In this document: positions 39,513 through 46,796 of the stretch, piece after piece
How the letters are laid out: each line of letters starts with the position of its first letter
Position numbering within the stretch: position 1 is the first letter of the stretch
Source: CAYLUN01 sp964386865
GTDB lineage: Bacteria; Verrucomicrobiota; Kiritimatiellia; RFP12; UBA1067
Direction of reading: 5' to 3'
Length of the DNA: 64,000 nt
Assembly: GCA_964386865.1 (NCBI GenBank)
Contig: CAYLUN010000017.1
Location: 1 to 64,000 of the forward strand
Program-made: the position numbers and the translations under genes
The notes under the pieces: generated by a model
The model's input: the letters and a program-made list of their open reading frames with translations, nothing else
Databases searched by the model: none
What the model was told of the DNA's origin: nothing

Positions 39513-39887
39513 TTACTTGCCCCTCGTGGCGAGCCCGGCCGAGCCATTGGCTCCCGCTTCCGGCCCCTTATGCTCCCTGCAGACCCTGACACCTTGCCGC
39601 GCCCAGCAATCGAAGCACACCGGCGCGCCGCAAACCGTGCAAGCCTGCTGTAGAGACCCCTTGCTGCGGTAGAACGTGCCACAGGTCGCGCAGGTTCCGC
39701 CCTCGGGCGACATCTGCTTGCTGCGCTCCAGATACGCGTTCAGATCCGTCCGGGAGACCCGGTACAGCTTGCCCAGCCGCGCGGCGGGCAGTTCGCCCGC
39801 ACGCACCATGCGGTAGATGAGCTGGTAGGTCACTCCCATCTCGTCCGCAACCTCTTCCAAGCTCAAGTGCTCTTTATCCGTCGGCAT
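39513..39887 (-). CDS. Excisionase-type HTH fused to zinc finger; likely regulator
   Basis: 124 residues, ATG 39887 with AAGGAG six bases upstream. Residues 6-55 form a MerR/excisionase-type HTH (LSLEEVADEMGVTYQLIYRM, LPAARLGKLYRVSRTDLNAY). Residues 64-105 form zinc-finger motifs (CATCGTFYRSKGSLQQACTV, CGAPVCFDCWARQGVRVCRE), and the FC..C/C..EH pattern resembles the finger of the coiled-coil protein at 25492-26430. It is the first gene after promoter copy 2 and may be the local regulator acting on both promoter copies. Confidence 0.8.
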   Translation of the reverse strand: MPTDKEHLSLEEVADEMGVTYQLIYRMVRAGELPAARLGKLYRVSRTDLNAYLERSKQMSPEGGTCATCGTFYRSKGSLQQACTVCGAPVCFDCWARQGVRVCREHKGPEAGANGSAGLATRGK

Positions 39888-39895
39888 AGCCTACT

Positions 39896-39960
39896 CCTTC
39901 CCTTAAAACGCCGCTATTTTACGTTTTGTTTACTTCTGTTGTCAACTGCTATTTTTAAAA
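39896..39960 (-). promoter_or_regulatory. Promoter region, copy 2 of the 65-bp direct repeat
   Basis: TTGACA (39945-39940), 18-base spacer, TAAAAT (39921-39916). It differs from copy 1 at two positions only. The distance to the start codon is 8 bases, against 16 for copy 1. Upstream similarity continues loosely (TTACTCCTGT at both sites). Confidence 0.8.
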
Positions 39961-40135
39961 CATTATTCATGCGTCTCTATTACTCCTGTTCTTGATCGTG
40001 TAGCTTCCCAATGCGGGCGCAGCCCGCAACCCTAACCCCGACACACTCCCAACGGGCGAGCGAGTAAACACCGTGCTTTTTATTGTCCCTGTTGAGCCGT
40101 AAGGCACTTCTCGCGGCCGCGTGCAGACTCAGCTC

Positions 40136-40164
40136 TTGTCAGCCCTTACTACGTTTAGTACTGT
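40136..40164 (+). promoter_or_regulatory. Candidate promoter of the LamG protein gene
   Basis: TTGTCA (40136-40141), 17-base spacer, TACTGT (40159-40164), then 8 bases to ATG 40173, which has no ribosome-binding site. This again suggests a leaderless or near-leaderless transcript. Confidence 0.45.
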
Positions 40165-40172
40165 TACCCTAA

Positions 40173-42095
40173 ATGAAAATGCCGGTTTTCATCATCAGGC
40201 TGGCCTTCGCAAGCGTGTACGTGGCTGCGCCGGTTGCGCGGGCCACGACGCTCTCCGACCCGGCCGTGGATGCCTATAACTGTCGCATGGCGACCCAATG
40301 TATTGGCCCCAGGTATCACTTCACCGGCGACACCAGCCTGCTGGAGGGCGCGAAGGTCTTGTCCGATTACGGAACCAAGACGGCAAGCTACTGGCTGTAT
40401 AGCTATTACTGGAATGCCGCCAAGCTCGAGGTGCTGGGCTTCAAGCAACGCCACGGGAGATTGCCTACGGACGCGGAGTTTGCCGCCCTCGCCCATTCGC
40501 TGCTCGACACGGGCGCGACCCTTGAGGCCCCCGTGAGCCTGACCCTGACGGCAGGCCCTCCCGCGCTGCCCCGCCTCGCCTCCGCCACACTCAACGGCTC
40601 GCTGAAACAAGGCGTCTACGGCGATGCTCTGGCTCATGTGACGGTCTATTGGGGAGCCCGGGACGGCGGAACCAATCGCCAGGGGTGGGCCCATGCCGTT
40701 CCGCTGGGAACGAACACGCTTGTCGGCACGGTCGCCTACGCCCCGCTCGTGTCCTCGCTGCCGGCTGAATACTACTATCGCTACTACGCGGCCAACACGA
40801 GCGGCGAGGCCTGGTCGCCAGAAACGGTGCATGTCGACCTCCGCGTGAATCCGCCGGACTACGGCCACCGGATGAAAGTGACCTTCAGCGGCTACAGCCG
40901 GGCCGAGACGCTCGAGAACTTTCCTGTGCTGGTTAGCCTCAGCACGAACCAGCCCGGTTTTTCGTATTCGCAGTTCGCCTCCACGGGCGGAGGTGATTTG
41001 CGTTTCACGGATGCGGGCGGAACGGCCATGCTGCCCCATGAGATTGATGAATGGAACACCAACGGCACCTCCTCTGCCTGGGTATCCTTACCCGCGCTAT
41101 CGGCCTCGAGCGACTTCATCTGGGCCTATTGGGGAAACGCAGCGGCCACCGCCCCTCCGCCCTGGAGCACGAACGGCGCCGTGTGGTCGCCCGGCTGCGA
41201 GCTGGTCTGGCATTTGAAGGAGACGACATTCCCTTACGCGGACAGCGCGCGGCGGCATCCCGCGATCTCGGGCATTGCGCCGACGACCGCCGCAGGCGTG
41301 GTGGGCAGAGGCTGCGGCCTCAGCAGCGGCGCCAAGCAGCATCTGACGCCGGGAGCCGTCAGCCTCGGCGGCGTCTTCACCCTGAGCGCGTGGGTGAATG
41401 TGGATCCGAGCGCCACGAGCATACGGACCGTCTGGGCAAACAAGACCGACAGCGCCGGCACAGGCTTCGCCTTCTACGTGAACAACTACAGCAGCTCTGG
41501 CAAAGCGGACAGGAGCCTTGTCTTTGAGACGGGCAACGGAACCGCGTTCACCAAGGCCTATACCGCCACGAATGCGGTCAGCTCCGGCCACTGGCATCTC
41601 GTAAGCGCCGTGGTTGACCGTCTGTCTGGGACGGCGCGCCTGTATGTGGATGGCACGGACTGCACCGCCGGCGGCAGCGTTCTGAGCGATTTCGCCATCC
41701 AAGCCGCCATTGACCTGGGCTGTTTCGCCAACACGAATTACCCCTTCAAGGGCTCGATGGACGAGGTTCGCATCGAGCCTCTCGCACGTTCCCCAAACTG
41801 GATCTGGGCCAGCTGGATGACCGTGGCGTCCAACACGACGTTCGCCACCTACGCAGTCCTCGATGGCGCGCTGAAGATCACCGACCTGTTCGCTGAAAGC
41901 GGCGGCGCCCTTCGGTTTGGGGGGTCCGGACTACCCCTGCAGGCGTATGTACTGGAGGCGGCCACCAGCCTCGTGCCGCCGGTCGTCTGGTCGCCCCTCG
42001 TGACCAACACGGCCGACAGCGAAGGCGTGTTCGGCTTTTCCGATCCGCAAGCGACAAACTTTCTCCAGCGCTTCTACCGCATCACCATCCCCTGA
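40173..42095 (+). CDS. Secreted DUF2341/LamG-domain protein
   Basis: 640 residues. Signal peptide MKMPVFIIRLAFASVYVAAP. Middle part: a DUF2341 domain (about 230-335) with YGHRMKVTFSGYSRAETLEN, then DLRFTDAGGTAMLPHEIDEW and IWAYWGN. It is followed by a LamG/concanavalin-like domain (about 365-555: LVWHLKETTFPYADSARRHP, FTLSAWVNV, GHWHLVSAVVDRLSGTARLY, SMDEVRIEPLARSPNWI). The end has a short beta domain with VLEAATSLVPPVVWSPLVTN, as in PVC cell-surface proteins. Likely carbohydrate binding outside the cell. Its 3' end overlaps the convergent methyltransferase gene by 22 bp. Confidence 0.88.
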   Translation: MKMPVFIIRLAFASVYVAAPVARATTLSDPAVDAYNCRMATQCIGPRYHFTGDTSLLEGAKVLSDYGTKTASYWLYSYYWNAAKLEVLGFKQRHGRLPTDAEFAALAHSLLDTGATLEAPVSLTLTAGPPALPRLASATLNGSLKQGVYGDALAHVTVYWGARDGGTNRQGWAHAVPLGTNTLVGTVAYAPLVSSLPAEYYYRYYAANTSGEAWSPETVHVDLRVNPPDYGHRMKVTFSGYSRAETLENFPVLVSLSTNQPGFSYSQFASTGGGDLRFTDAGGTAMLPHEIDEWNTNGTSSAWVSLPALSASSDFIWAYWGNAAATAPPPWSTNGAVWSPGCELVWHLKETTFPYADSARRHPAISGIAPTTAAGVVGRGCGLSSGAKQHLTPGAVSLGGVFTLSAWVNVDPSATSIRTVWANKTDSAGTGFAFYVNNYSSSGKADRSLVFETGNGTAFTKAYTATNAVSSGHWHLVSAVVDRLSGTARLYVDGTDCTAGGSVLSDFAIQAAIDLGCFANTNYPFKGSMDEVRIEPLARSPNWIWASWMTVASNTTFATYAVLDGALKITDLFAESGGALRFGGSGLPLQAYVLEAATSLVPPVVWSPLVTNTADSEGVFGFSDPQATNFLQRFYRITIP

Positions 42096-42742
42096 CACAG
42101 CGCCTGCGGGAGCGCGTTCCCGGTGCGCGCGAAGCGCACCACGGCAAACGACTTCCCTGAGTCCAGTTGAATCACGCGCTGCTCGATCAGGGCCAACGCC
42201 TTCCGCTCGCACAGTTCAGCCAAGCGGCCGGGGCCGACATACTGGAAGAAGCCGATGACGCGCGCCAGCGACTGGGCGTGCGGCGAAGGGCTCACCGTCG
42301 AAAGGCCCGCGGCCGGAAGCTGCAGGAGGGCGCAGAACAGGCCTTTCGGGGCAAGCAGGAGCGAGACAGACTCGACCGCCTCCTCGAGCCGCGTAAACTC
42401 GAAGATCAGCCCGCCGAAGACCAGATCGACCGGCGTGTGCGAGCGGAAGCCTTCGACCTCGCTTGCGTGGCACTCCAAGCCGGGTATTTCGCGGCGGTAG
42501 CGCCGCTCCAGAACCTCGAGGTACGCGGCGTTGATGTCCACGCAGACCACGCGCTCAACGTCCGCGCCGCGCAAGGCATCCAGGCCGTTTCCACCCGCGC
42601 AGCCAAGCAAGGCCACCGATTTGGGGCGCGTCGCGGCAATCGCTTTGCCGAACTCCTCCGCGAGCATGGCGGCTTGCCCAACGGCGGGGAACGCCATGTG
42701 CCCCTCATAGTCATTCAGCGGTATTTCCGTCCACGGGTTCAT
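42074..42742 (-). CDS. Class I SAM-dependent methyltransferase
   Basis: 222 residues from ATG 42742 (MNPWTEIPLNDYEGHMAFPA). The upstream extension of the frame is not protein-like. Motif I is VALLGCAGGNGLDAL (about 45-60), motif II VVCVDINAAYLEVLERRYR, and motif IV-V VDLVFGGLIFEFTRLEEAV then LAPKGLFCALLQLPA. Opening with NDYEGHM is seen in small-molecule methyltransferases of uncertain substrate. It lies 70 bp after the GH78 gene on the same strand and may share its transcript. Confidence 0.85.
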   Translation of the reverse strand: MNPWTEIPLNDYEGHMAFPAVGQAAMLAEEFGKAIAATRPKSVALLGCAGGNGLDALRGADVERVVCVDINAAYLEVLERRYRREIPGLECHASEVEGFRSHTPVDLVFGGLIFEFTRLEEAVESVSLLLAPKGLFCALLQLPAAGLSTVSPSPHAQSLARVIGFFQYVGPGRLAELCERKALALIEQRVIQLDSGKSFAVVRFARTGNALPQALCQGMVMR

Positions 42743-42812
42743 CGTTCTCAACAGCCTCACGCGGGCCGGGCCCGCCACCCACCAGCTCCCCTGTTTCTGA
42801 CGCGGGGCGCCC

Positions 42813-45800
42813 TCAGAACACAAACGCGTAGGTTCCCGCGACGGCCCGCACGCGCACGCAGCCACCGCCCTCGCCCAGCAGTTCCAGCCCGGCGGCCGCA
42901 GCGAGCGGCTGGCCGCCCTCCTTCACGCCGGCGGATGCGGCCGCCGGCAGCCGGATAACCGCGCGCGTGTTGGGCGGAACCGTCACGCGAAGATGACACA
43001 GGCCCGCCTCCTTCTTCCAGTCGGAGACGATCTCGCCGTACATCGACCGGTACGAAGCCTTGGCCCACGTGAGCCCCTCGCCGAGCACCGGCGCGACCGC
43101 AAAACTCTGGTAGCCCGGCTCCAGCGGAAAGATGCCGCCCACGCACTCGAAGAGGTACTGCCCGCACGAGCCGAAGGCGTAGTGGTTGAAGGAGTTCATG
43201 TTCGGGTCTTGGAACCCCTTGTCCGGACGCCAGCCGTCCCAGCGCTCCCAGATCGTCGTCGCGCCGAGCGTTACCGGATAGAGCCACGAGGGATACTCGC
43301 GCCGCAGGAGCATGCGGTAGGCCTCGGCGTCCAGGCCCGCCGCATGGAGCCCGGCCAGCAGCCGCGGCGTGCCGATGAAGCCCGTCGCGACGCAGTCCTT
43401 GAAGCGCTCGACCTCGCCCCGGAATTTCGCGGCCGCCTTCTCGCGCAGGGCGTCGGGGACGAGCCCCATGGTGAAGGCCAGCGCATAGCCCGTCTGGCTG
43501 CTCTCAAGGAGCGAGCCGTCCTCCTTGAAGAACGCCTTCTGGAACGCCTCGCGGGCGTCGCGCGCCATCGCGCCGAACCGCGCCGCGTCGTCGCCCCTGC
43601 CGGTCACCCGCGCCATCTCGGCCATGAGGTCGCAGAGATAGACCTGGTAAGCCGTGCCGCACACCTCGCCCTTCGCGCCGCCGCCGACGTTGAGCCAGTC
43701 GCCGTAAGCGCCTGCGCCGCGGATGTGGTTTGTGCAGGACGCCGTGAGCGTCATCACGTGCTTTCGCATCTGCGCGTAATGCGCCTCGATCACGCGCGTG
43801 TCGCCGTAGGTCCGGTAGAGCACATACGGGCACACCACGCCCGCGTCGCCCCAGCCGGTGTTGCCCGCCTTCATCTTGCCGTAGTAGGGGGCGAGGTCGG
43901 CGAAGCCCTTGCCCTCGACGAACGAGTCCTGGCACAGGTCGACGAGCCACTTGCTGAAGAAGGCCGCGACGTCGAAGTTGTAGACCGCCGCGGGCATGAA
44001 AAACTGCGCGTCTCCGGTCCAGCCCGCGCGCTCGTCGCGCTGCGGGCAGTCGGTCGGTATGCCCATCATGTTGCCGCGCTGCGACCACTGGATGTTCTGC
44101 GCGAGCCGCGTCACGAGCGGGTCTGAACAGGCGAAGCTGCCCGTCTGCGCGAAGGCAGTGTGGAACACGCGCCCGGTCAGGAGCGAGGCGTCCGGCTTGG
44201 CCTTGAGCCCCGTTACCTCGGCGTAGCGGAACCCGTGGTAGGTAAAGTGCGGCTCATAGGTTTCGACCTTGCCGCCGCGCAGCGTGTAGCGGTCGATCTG
44301 GCTCTGCGCGCGGCCCAGCTTGCCCGCGTGGAGGTTCTCGCGGTAGACCGTGCCGTCGGGGTTCAGCATCTCGTTGTGGAAGACCTCCACCGTCAGGCCA
44401 GCCTCGCCCTGCACCTTGAGGCGCGTCCACCCCACCATATTCTGCCCGAAGTCAAAGACATACACGCCGGGCTTCGGCTCGGTCACCGCCACCGGCTCCA
44501 GCTCCTGCGTCACGCGGATGGGCTCGCTGCGCTGCCACACCAGCGCGCCGGCCTTCACGGCGCGGTCAATCAGCGCGGGCTGCCAGCGCGCGTCGGGCGC
44601 GAACGCCGGCGCATCCCAGCCGTCCAGCTCCCTGCGCGCGTCGTAGGTCTCGCCCTCGTAGATGCCGGAGAAGCGGAGCGGCCCGTCGATTGTCGCCAGC
44701 CAGTTTTCGTCGGTCGCCACAGTCTGCCGCGGGCCGTCCGCGAACTCGAGCTCCAGCTGCGCCTTGAAGCGCGGCTCATGTCCGTACAGGCAGATCTCGG
44801 GCGGCCAGCACTGCACGGTGCCGCAGTACCAGCCGTTGCCGAGGGTCGCGCCCAGCACGTTCGCGCCGGCCTGCACCAGCGCCAGCACGTCGTACGCCTG
44901 CACCTGCACGCGCTTGTCGTAGGCGGTCCACTCAGGCGTCAGCAGCGCGTCGCCCACGCGCCGGCCGTTGAGCCGCAGTTCGTAGAGGCCCAGCGCCGTG
45001 GCGTAGAGCGTGGCGCGGACGGGCCTGGCAGCCACCGCGAATTCGCGCCGGAGGCAGCGCGGCGTCTGGAGGCGCTTGGCGCGCGGCGCCTCAGCCCGCT
45101 CGTCGGCCGGTGCCGTGACGAACTGGTTCTCCGGCGCGCGGGCCGTCTGCCGCTTGCCGTCCAGTTCGTACTCGACCACAAGCTCCTTGCCGCCGCCCAC
45201 CGCCGGGTCGCCGAAGAGCCCGTTGCTCGCCTGCACGAGGAGCTCGCCGCCTTTGGCCAAGACGAGCCCGCGCACCTTCTCGGTCACGTCGACGGTGCGC
45301 TGGTCGCCGTGCGAGCCGTAGGTCGCCCTGATGACCGTCAGCCTGCGCGGAGGGGGCGGCGGCGCGCCCTGCGGGTCTGGCTCATCGACCCTCAGCCACT
45401 CCGCCTGCCAGTCCGCCACGTGCAGGAGCCCCATGGCCCAGAGGGCGGGTTCGCTCCACGGCGTCTCTCGTCCGTCCCGGCCCCACGCCCGCACTTTCCA
45501 GTGGCACCGGTCGCGGGCGGCCAGCGGCCGCCCCCCGTAAACGATCTGGATGCTTCTCGCCGAGCGGACGCGCCCCGAGTCCCAGAGGTCGGCCTCGCCG
45601 CGGGCCAGCCGCTCCGGCGACGACGCCACGAGGATCTGATAGGCCGTCTGGGCCGCGCCCCGGCCGCCCGTGTCATCCGTCATGGCCCACGATAGCCGCG
45701 GCTCGCGCTCGCCGATGCCGAGCGGGTTCACCCGATATTCGCATCGCAGATTATCAAGCGTCGCGGCCTGCGTCCCCCAGGCGCAGACGGCGCACAAACT

Positions 45801-45821
45801 AGCAACCCAAAGCCGACTCAT
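42813..45821 (-). CDS. Alpha-L-rhamnosidase, GH78, secreted
   Basis: 1002 residues from ATG 45821 (ribosome-binding site GGGGGAG). Signal peptide MSRLWVASLCAVCAWGTQAA, then the family's N-terminal beta domain (LDNLRCEYRVNPLGIGEREP, RLSWAM). The (alpha/alpha)6 catalytic domain includes GIPTDCPQRDERAGWTGDAQ with the conserved acidic residues, DVAAFFSKWLVDLCQDS, TIWERWDGW and NSFNHYAFGSCGQYLFECVG. It releases rhamnose from plant or algal polysaccharides, rhamnogalacturonan or glycosides, at the cell surface or in the periplasm. Length and domain order are complete. Confidence 0.96.
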   Translation of the reverse strand: MSRLWVASLCAVCAWGTQAATLDNLRCEYRVNPLGIGEREPRLSWAMTDDTGGRGAAQTAYQILVASSPERLARGEADLWDSGRVRSARSIQIVYGGRPLAARDRCHWKVRAWGRDGRETPWSEPALWAMGLLHVADWQAEWLRVDEPDPQGAPPPPPRRLTVIRATYGSHGDQRTVDVTEKVRGLVLAKGGELLVQASNGLFGDPAVGGGKELVVEYELDGKRQTARAPENQFVTAPADERAEAPRAKRLQTPRCLRREFAVAARPVRATLYATALGLYELRLNGRRVGDALLTPEWTAYDKRVQVQAYDVLALVQAGANVLGATLGNGWYCGTVQCWPPEICLYGHEPRFKAQLELEFADGPRQTVATDENWLATIDGPLRFSGIYEGETYDARRELDGWDAPAFAPDARWQPALIDRAVKAGALVWQRSEPIRVTQELEPVAVTEPKPGVYVFDFGQNMVGWTRLKVQGEAGLTVEVFHNEMLNPDGTVYRENLHAGKLGRAQSQIDRYTLRGGKVETYEPHFTYHGFRYAEVTGLKAKPDASLLTGRVFHTAFAQTGSFACSDPLVTRLAQNIQWSQRGNMMGIPTDCPQRDERAGWTGDAQFFMPAAVYNFDVAAFFSKWLVDLCQDSFVEGKGFADLAPYYGKMKAGNTGWGDAGVVCPYVLYRTYGDTRVIEAHYAQMRKHVMTLTASCTNHIRGAGAYGDWLNVGGGAKGEVCGTAYQVYLCDLMAEMARVTGRGDDAARFGAMARDAREAFQKAFFKEDGSLLESSQTGYALAFTMGLVPDALREKAAAKFRGEVERFKDCVATGFIGTPRLLAGLHAAGLDAEAYRMLLRREYPSWLYPVTLGATTIWERWDGWRPDKGFQDPNMNSFNHYAFGSCGQYLFECVGGIFPLEPGYQSFAVAPVLGEGLTWAKASYRSMYGEIVSDWKKEAGLCHLRVTVPPNTRAVIRLPAAASAGVKEGGQPLAAAAGLELLGEGGGCVRVRAVAGTYAFVF

Positions 45822-45885
45822 GGAAGCTCCCCCAACGCGATCACCAGTTCCCGCACAGAATGCACGACTTTGCGCGTGCCGGTGC

Positions 45886-45950
45886 GGACGGCACGGAGGC
45901 CGGCCCTCCACGGCGCTCCCCTCATGGAGGGCCGGGCTCCGTCCCGACCA
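45886..45950. repeat. GC-rich hairpin between rhamnosidase and PPOX genes
   Basis: GGCCCTCCA (45903-45911) pairs with TGGAGGGCC (45926-45934), extended outward by GACGGCACGGAG/CTCCGTCCC. It could terminate the PPOX-type transcript on the minus strand. The outer words resemble the inverted-repeat elements at 22500 and 34971. Confidence 0.45.
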
Positions 45951-45956
45951 TGAGCA

Positions 45957-46493
45957 TCATTTCGTGAAGACTTTGGTCTTGGCCTGGCCGCCCTTCATGG
46001 GGAAGATGCCGATCATCTCGGGCTCCACGAAGAACAGCGCCAAGTCGGCGCCGAACTTCTTGGCCATGGAGGGCTGCAGCTCCGCGAACTTGGCCTTCAC
46101 GTCCGCGTCGGCGCACAGCGCGGCCTTGCCTTTGTAGCGGATGTAGGCGCTATCGTCCTTCGCGGTGCGCGACAGCTCGACGCATGGGCTCTTGACCAGC
46201 TGCCCGTACATCTCTTTCTTGGTCGAGGTCGCGACGAGCAGCTTGTTGTCGGCGACCACCGTGTAGCGGATCGGCCGCACGCGGGCGCCCTGCCCGTCCA
46301 CCGTCGCCAGATAGAAGTAGTCGTTCTTCTCGAAAAAGGCCGCGACATCTTGCATGAACAGGTCGCTCTTGTCGGGAGCCTCCTTGACCCACACATAGCT
46401 CTTGAGCGCCTGCGGCTCCGCGGGCTTGGGGGCTTCCTGACAGAATCCGACCGCGGCCGACAGCGCCGACACCAGCATCACCATCTTTCGCAT
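45957..46493 (-). CDS. Exported PPOX-type (pyridoxamine 5'-phosphate oxidase fold) protein
   Basis: 178 residues. Signal peptide MRKMVMLVSALSAAVGFC. The split-barrel flavin-binding pattern follows: VAAFFEKNDYFYLATVDGQG, RVRPIRYTVVADNKLLVATS, TKKEMYGQLVKSPCVELSRT and IRYKGKAALCADADVKAKFA. A signal peptide is unusual for this mostly cytosolic family and suggests a periplasmic or exported flavoprotein. No redox partner is visible nearby. Confidence 0.85.
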   Translation of the reverse strand: MRKMVMLVSALSAAVGFCQEAPKPAEPQALKSYVWVKEAPDKSDLFMQDVAAFFEKNDYFYLATVDGQGARVRPIRYTVVADNKLLVATSTKKEMYGQLVKSPCVELSRTAKDDSAYIRYKGKAALCADADVKAKFAELQPSMAKKFGADLALFFVEPEMIGIFPMKGGQAKTKVFTK

Positions 46494-46550
46494 ACATGAC
46501 CTCCAGTTTGTTGGCCCCTAGTGTAGTACGATGCGGAAAAAAGGAAAACC

Positions 46551-46796
46551 CTAATCTTCGATCTCCACTTTCTGCGCGATGGTGCGTGAAACGAGGAACC
46601 GCGCGTCACCCGCCGCGATCACGACGGAGCGCTCGGATTTGCGGTTGCGGAACATCGCCACACGCGCCCCCGGATAAAGCCCCATCTCCGAGGACTTGCG
46701 GTCGGTGTTGGCGCGAATGATGCCCGACTCGCCGTCTTTCAGGTCGAGCAGGCTGCACGCCTGCCCGGCAGACGCGCCCGCTTCAGTTGTGCTCAT
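46551..46796 (-). CDS. feoA: FeoA-family protein of the ferrous iron transporter
   Basis: 81 residues from ATG 46796, whose codon overlaps the feoB stop (ATGA). SH3-like FeoA domain: SLLDLKDGESGIIRANTDRK, SSEMGLYPGARVAMFRNRKS and VVIAAGDARFLVSRTIAQKV. FeoA binds FeoB and modulates Fe(II) uptake. The gene order feoB then feoA is the reverse of the usual order. Confidence 0.92.
   Translation of the reverse strand: MSTTEAGASAGQACSLLDLKDGESGIIRANTDRKSSEMGLYPGARVAMFRNRKSERSVVIAAGDARFLVSRTIAQKVEIED

Noticed and set aside
26447..39960. Composite transposon bounded by the 65-bp direct repeats
   Set aside because: No transposase or terminal inverted repeats. Both copies sit at promoter positions with -35/-10 boxes, so shared regulation is the simpler reading.
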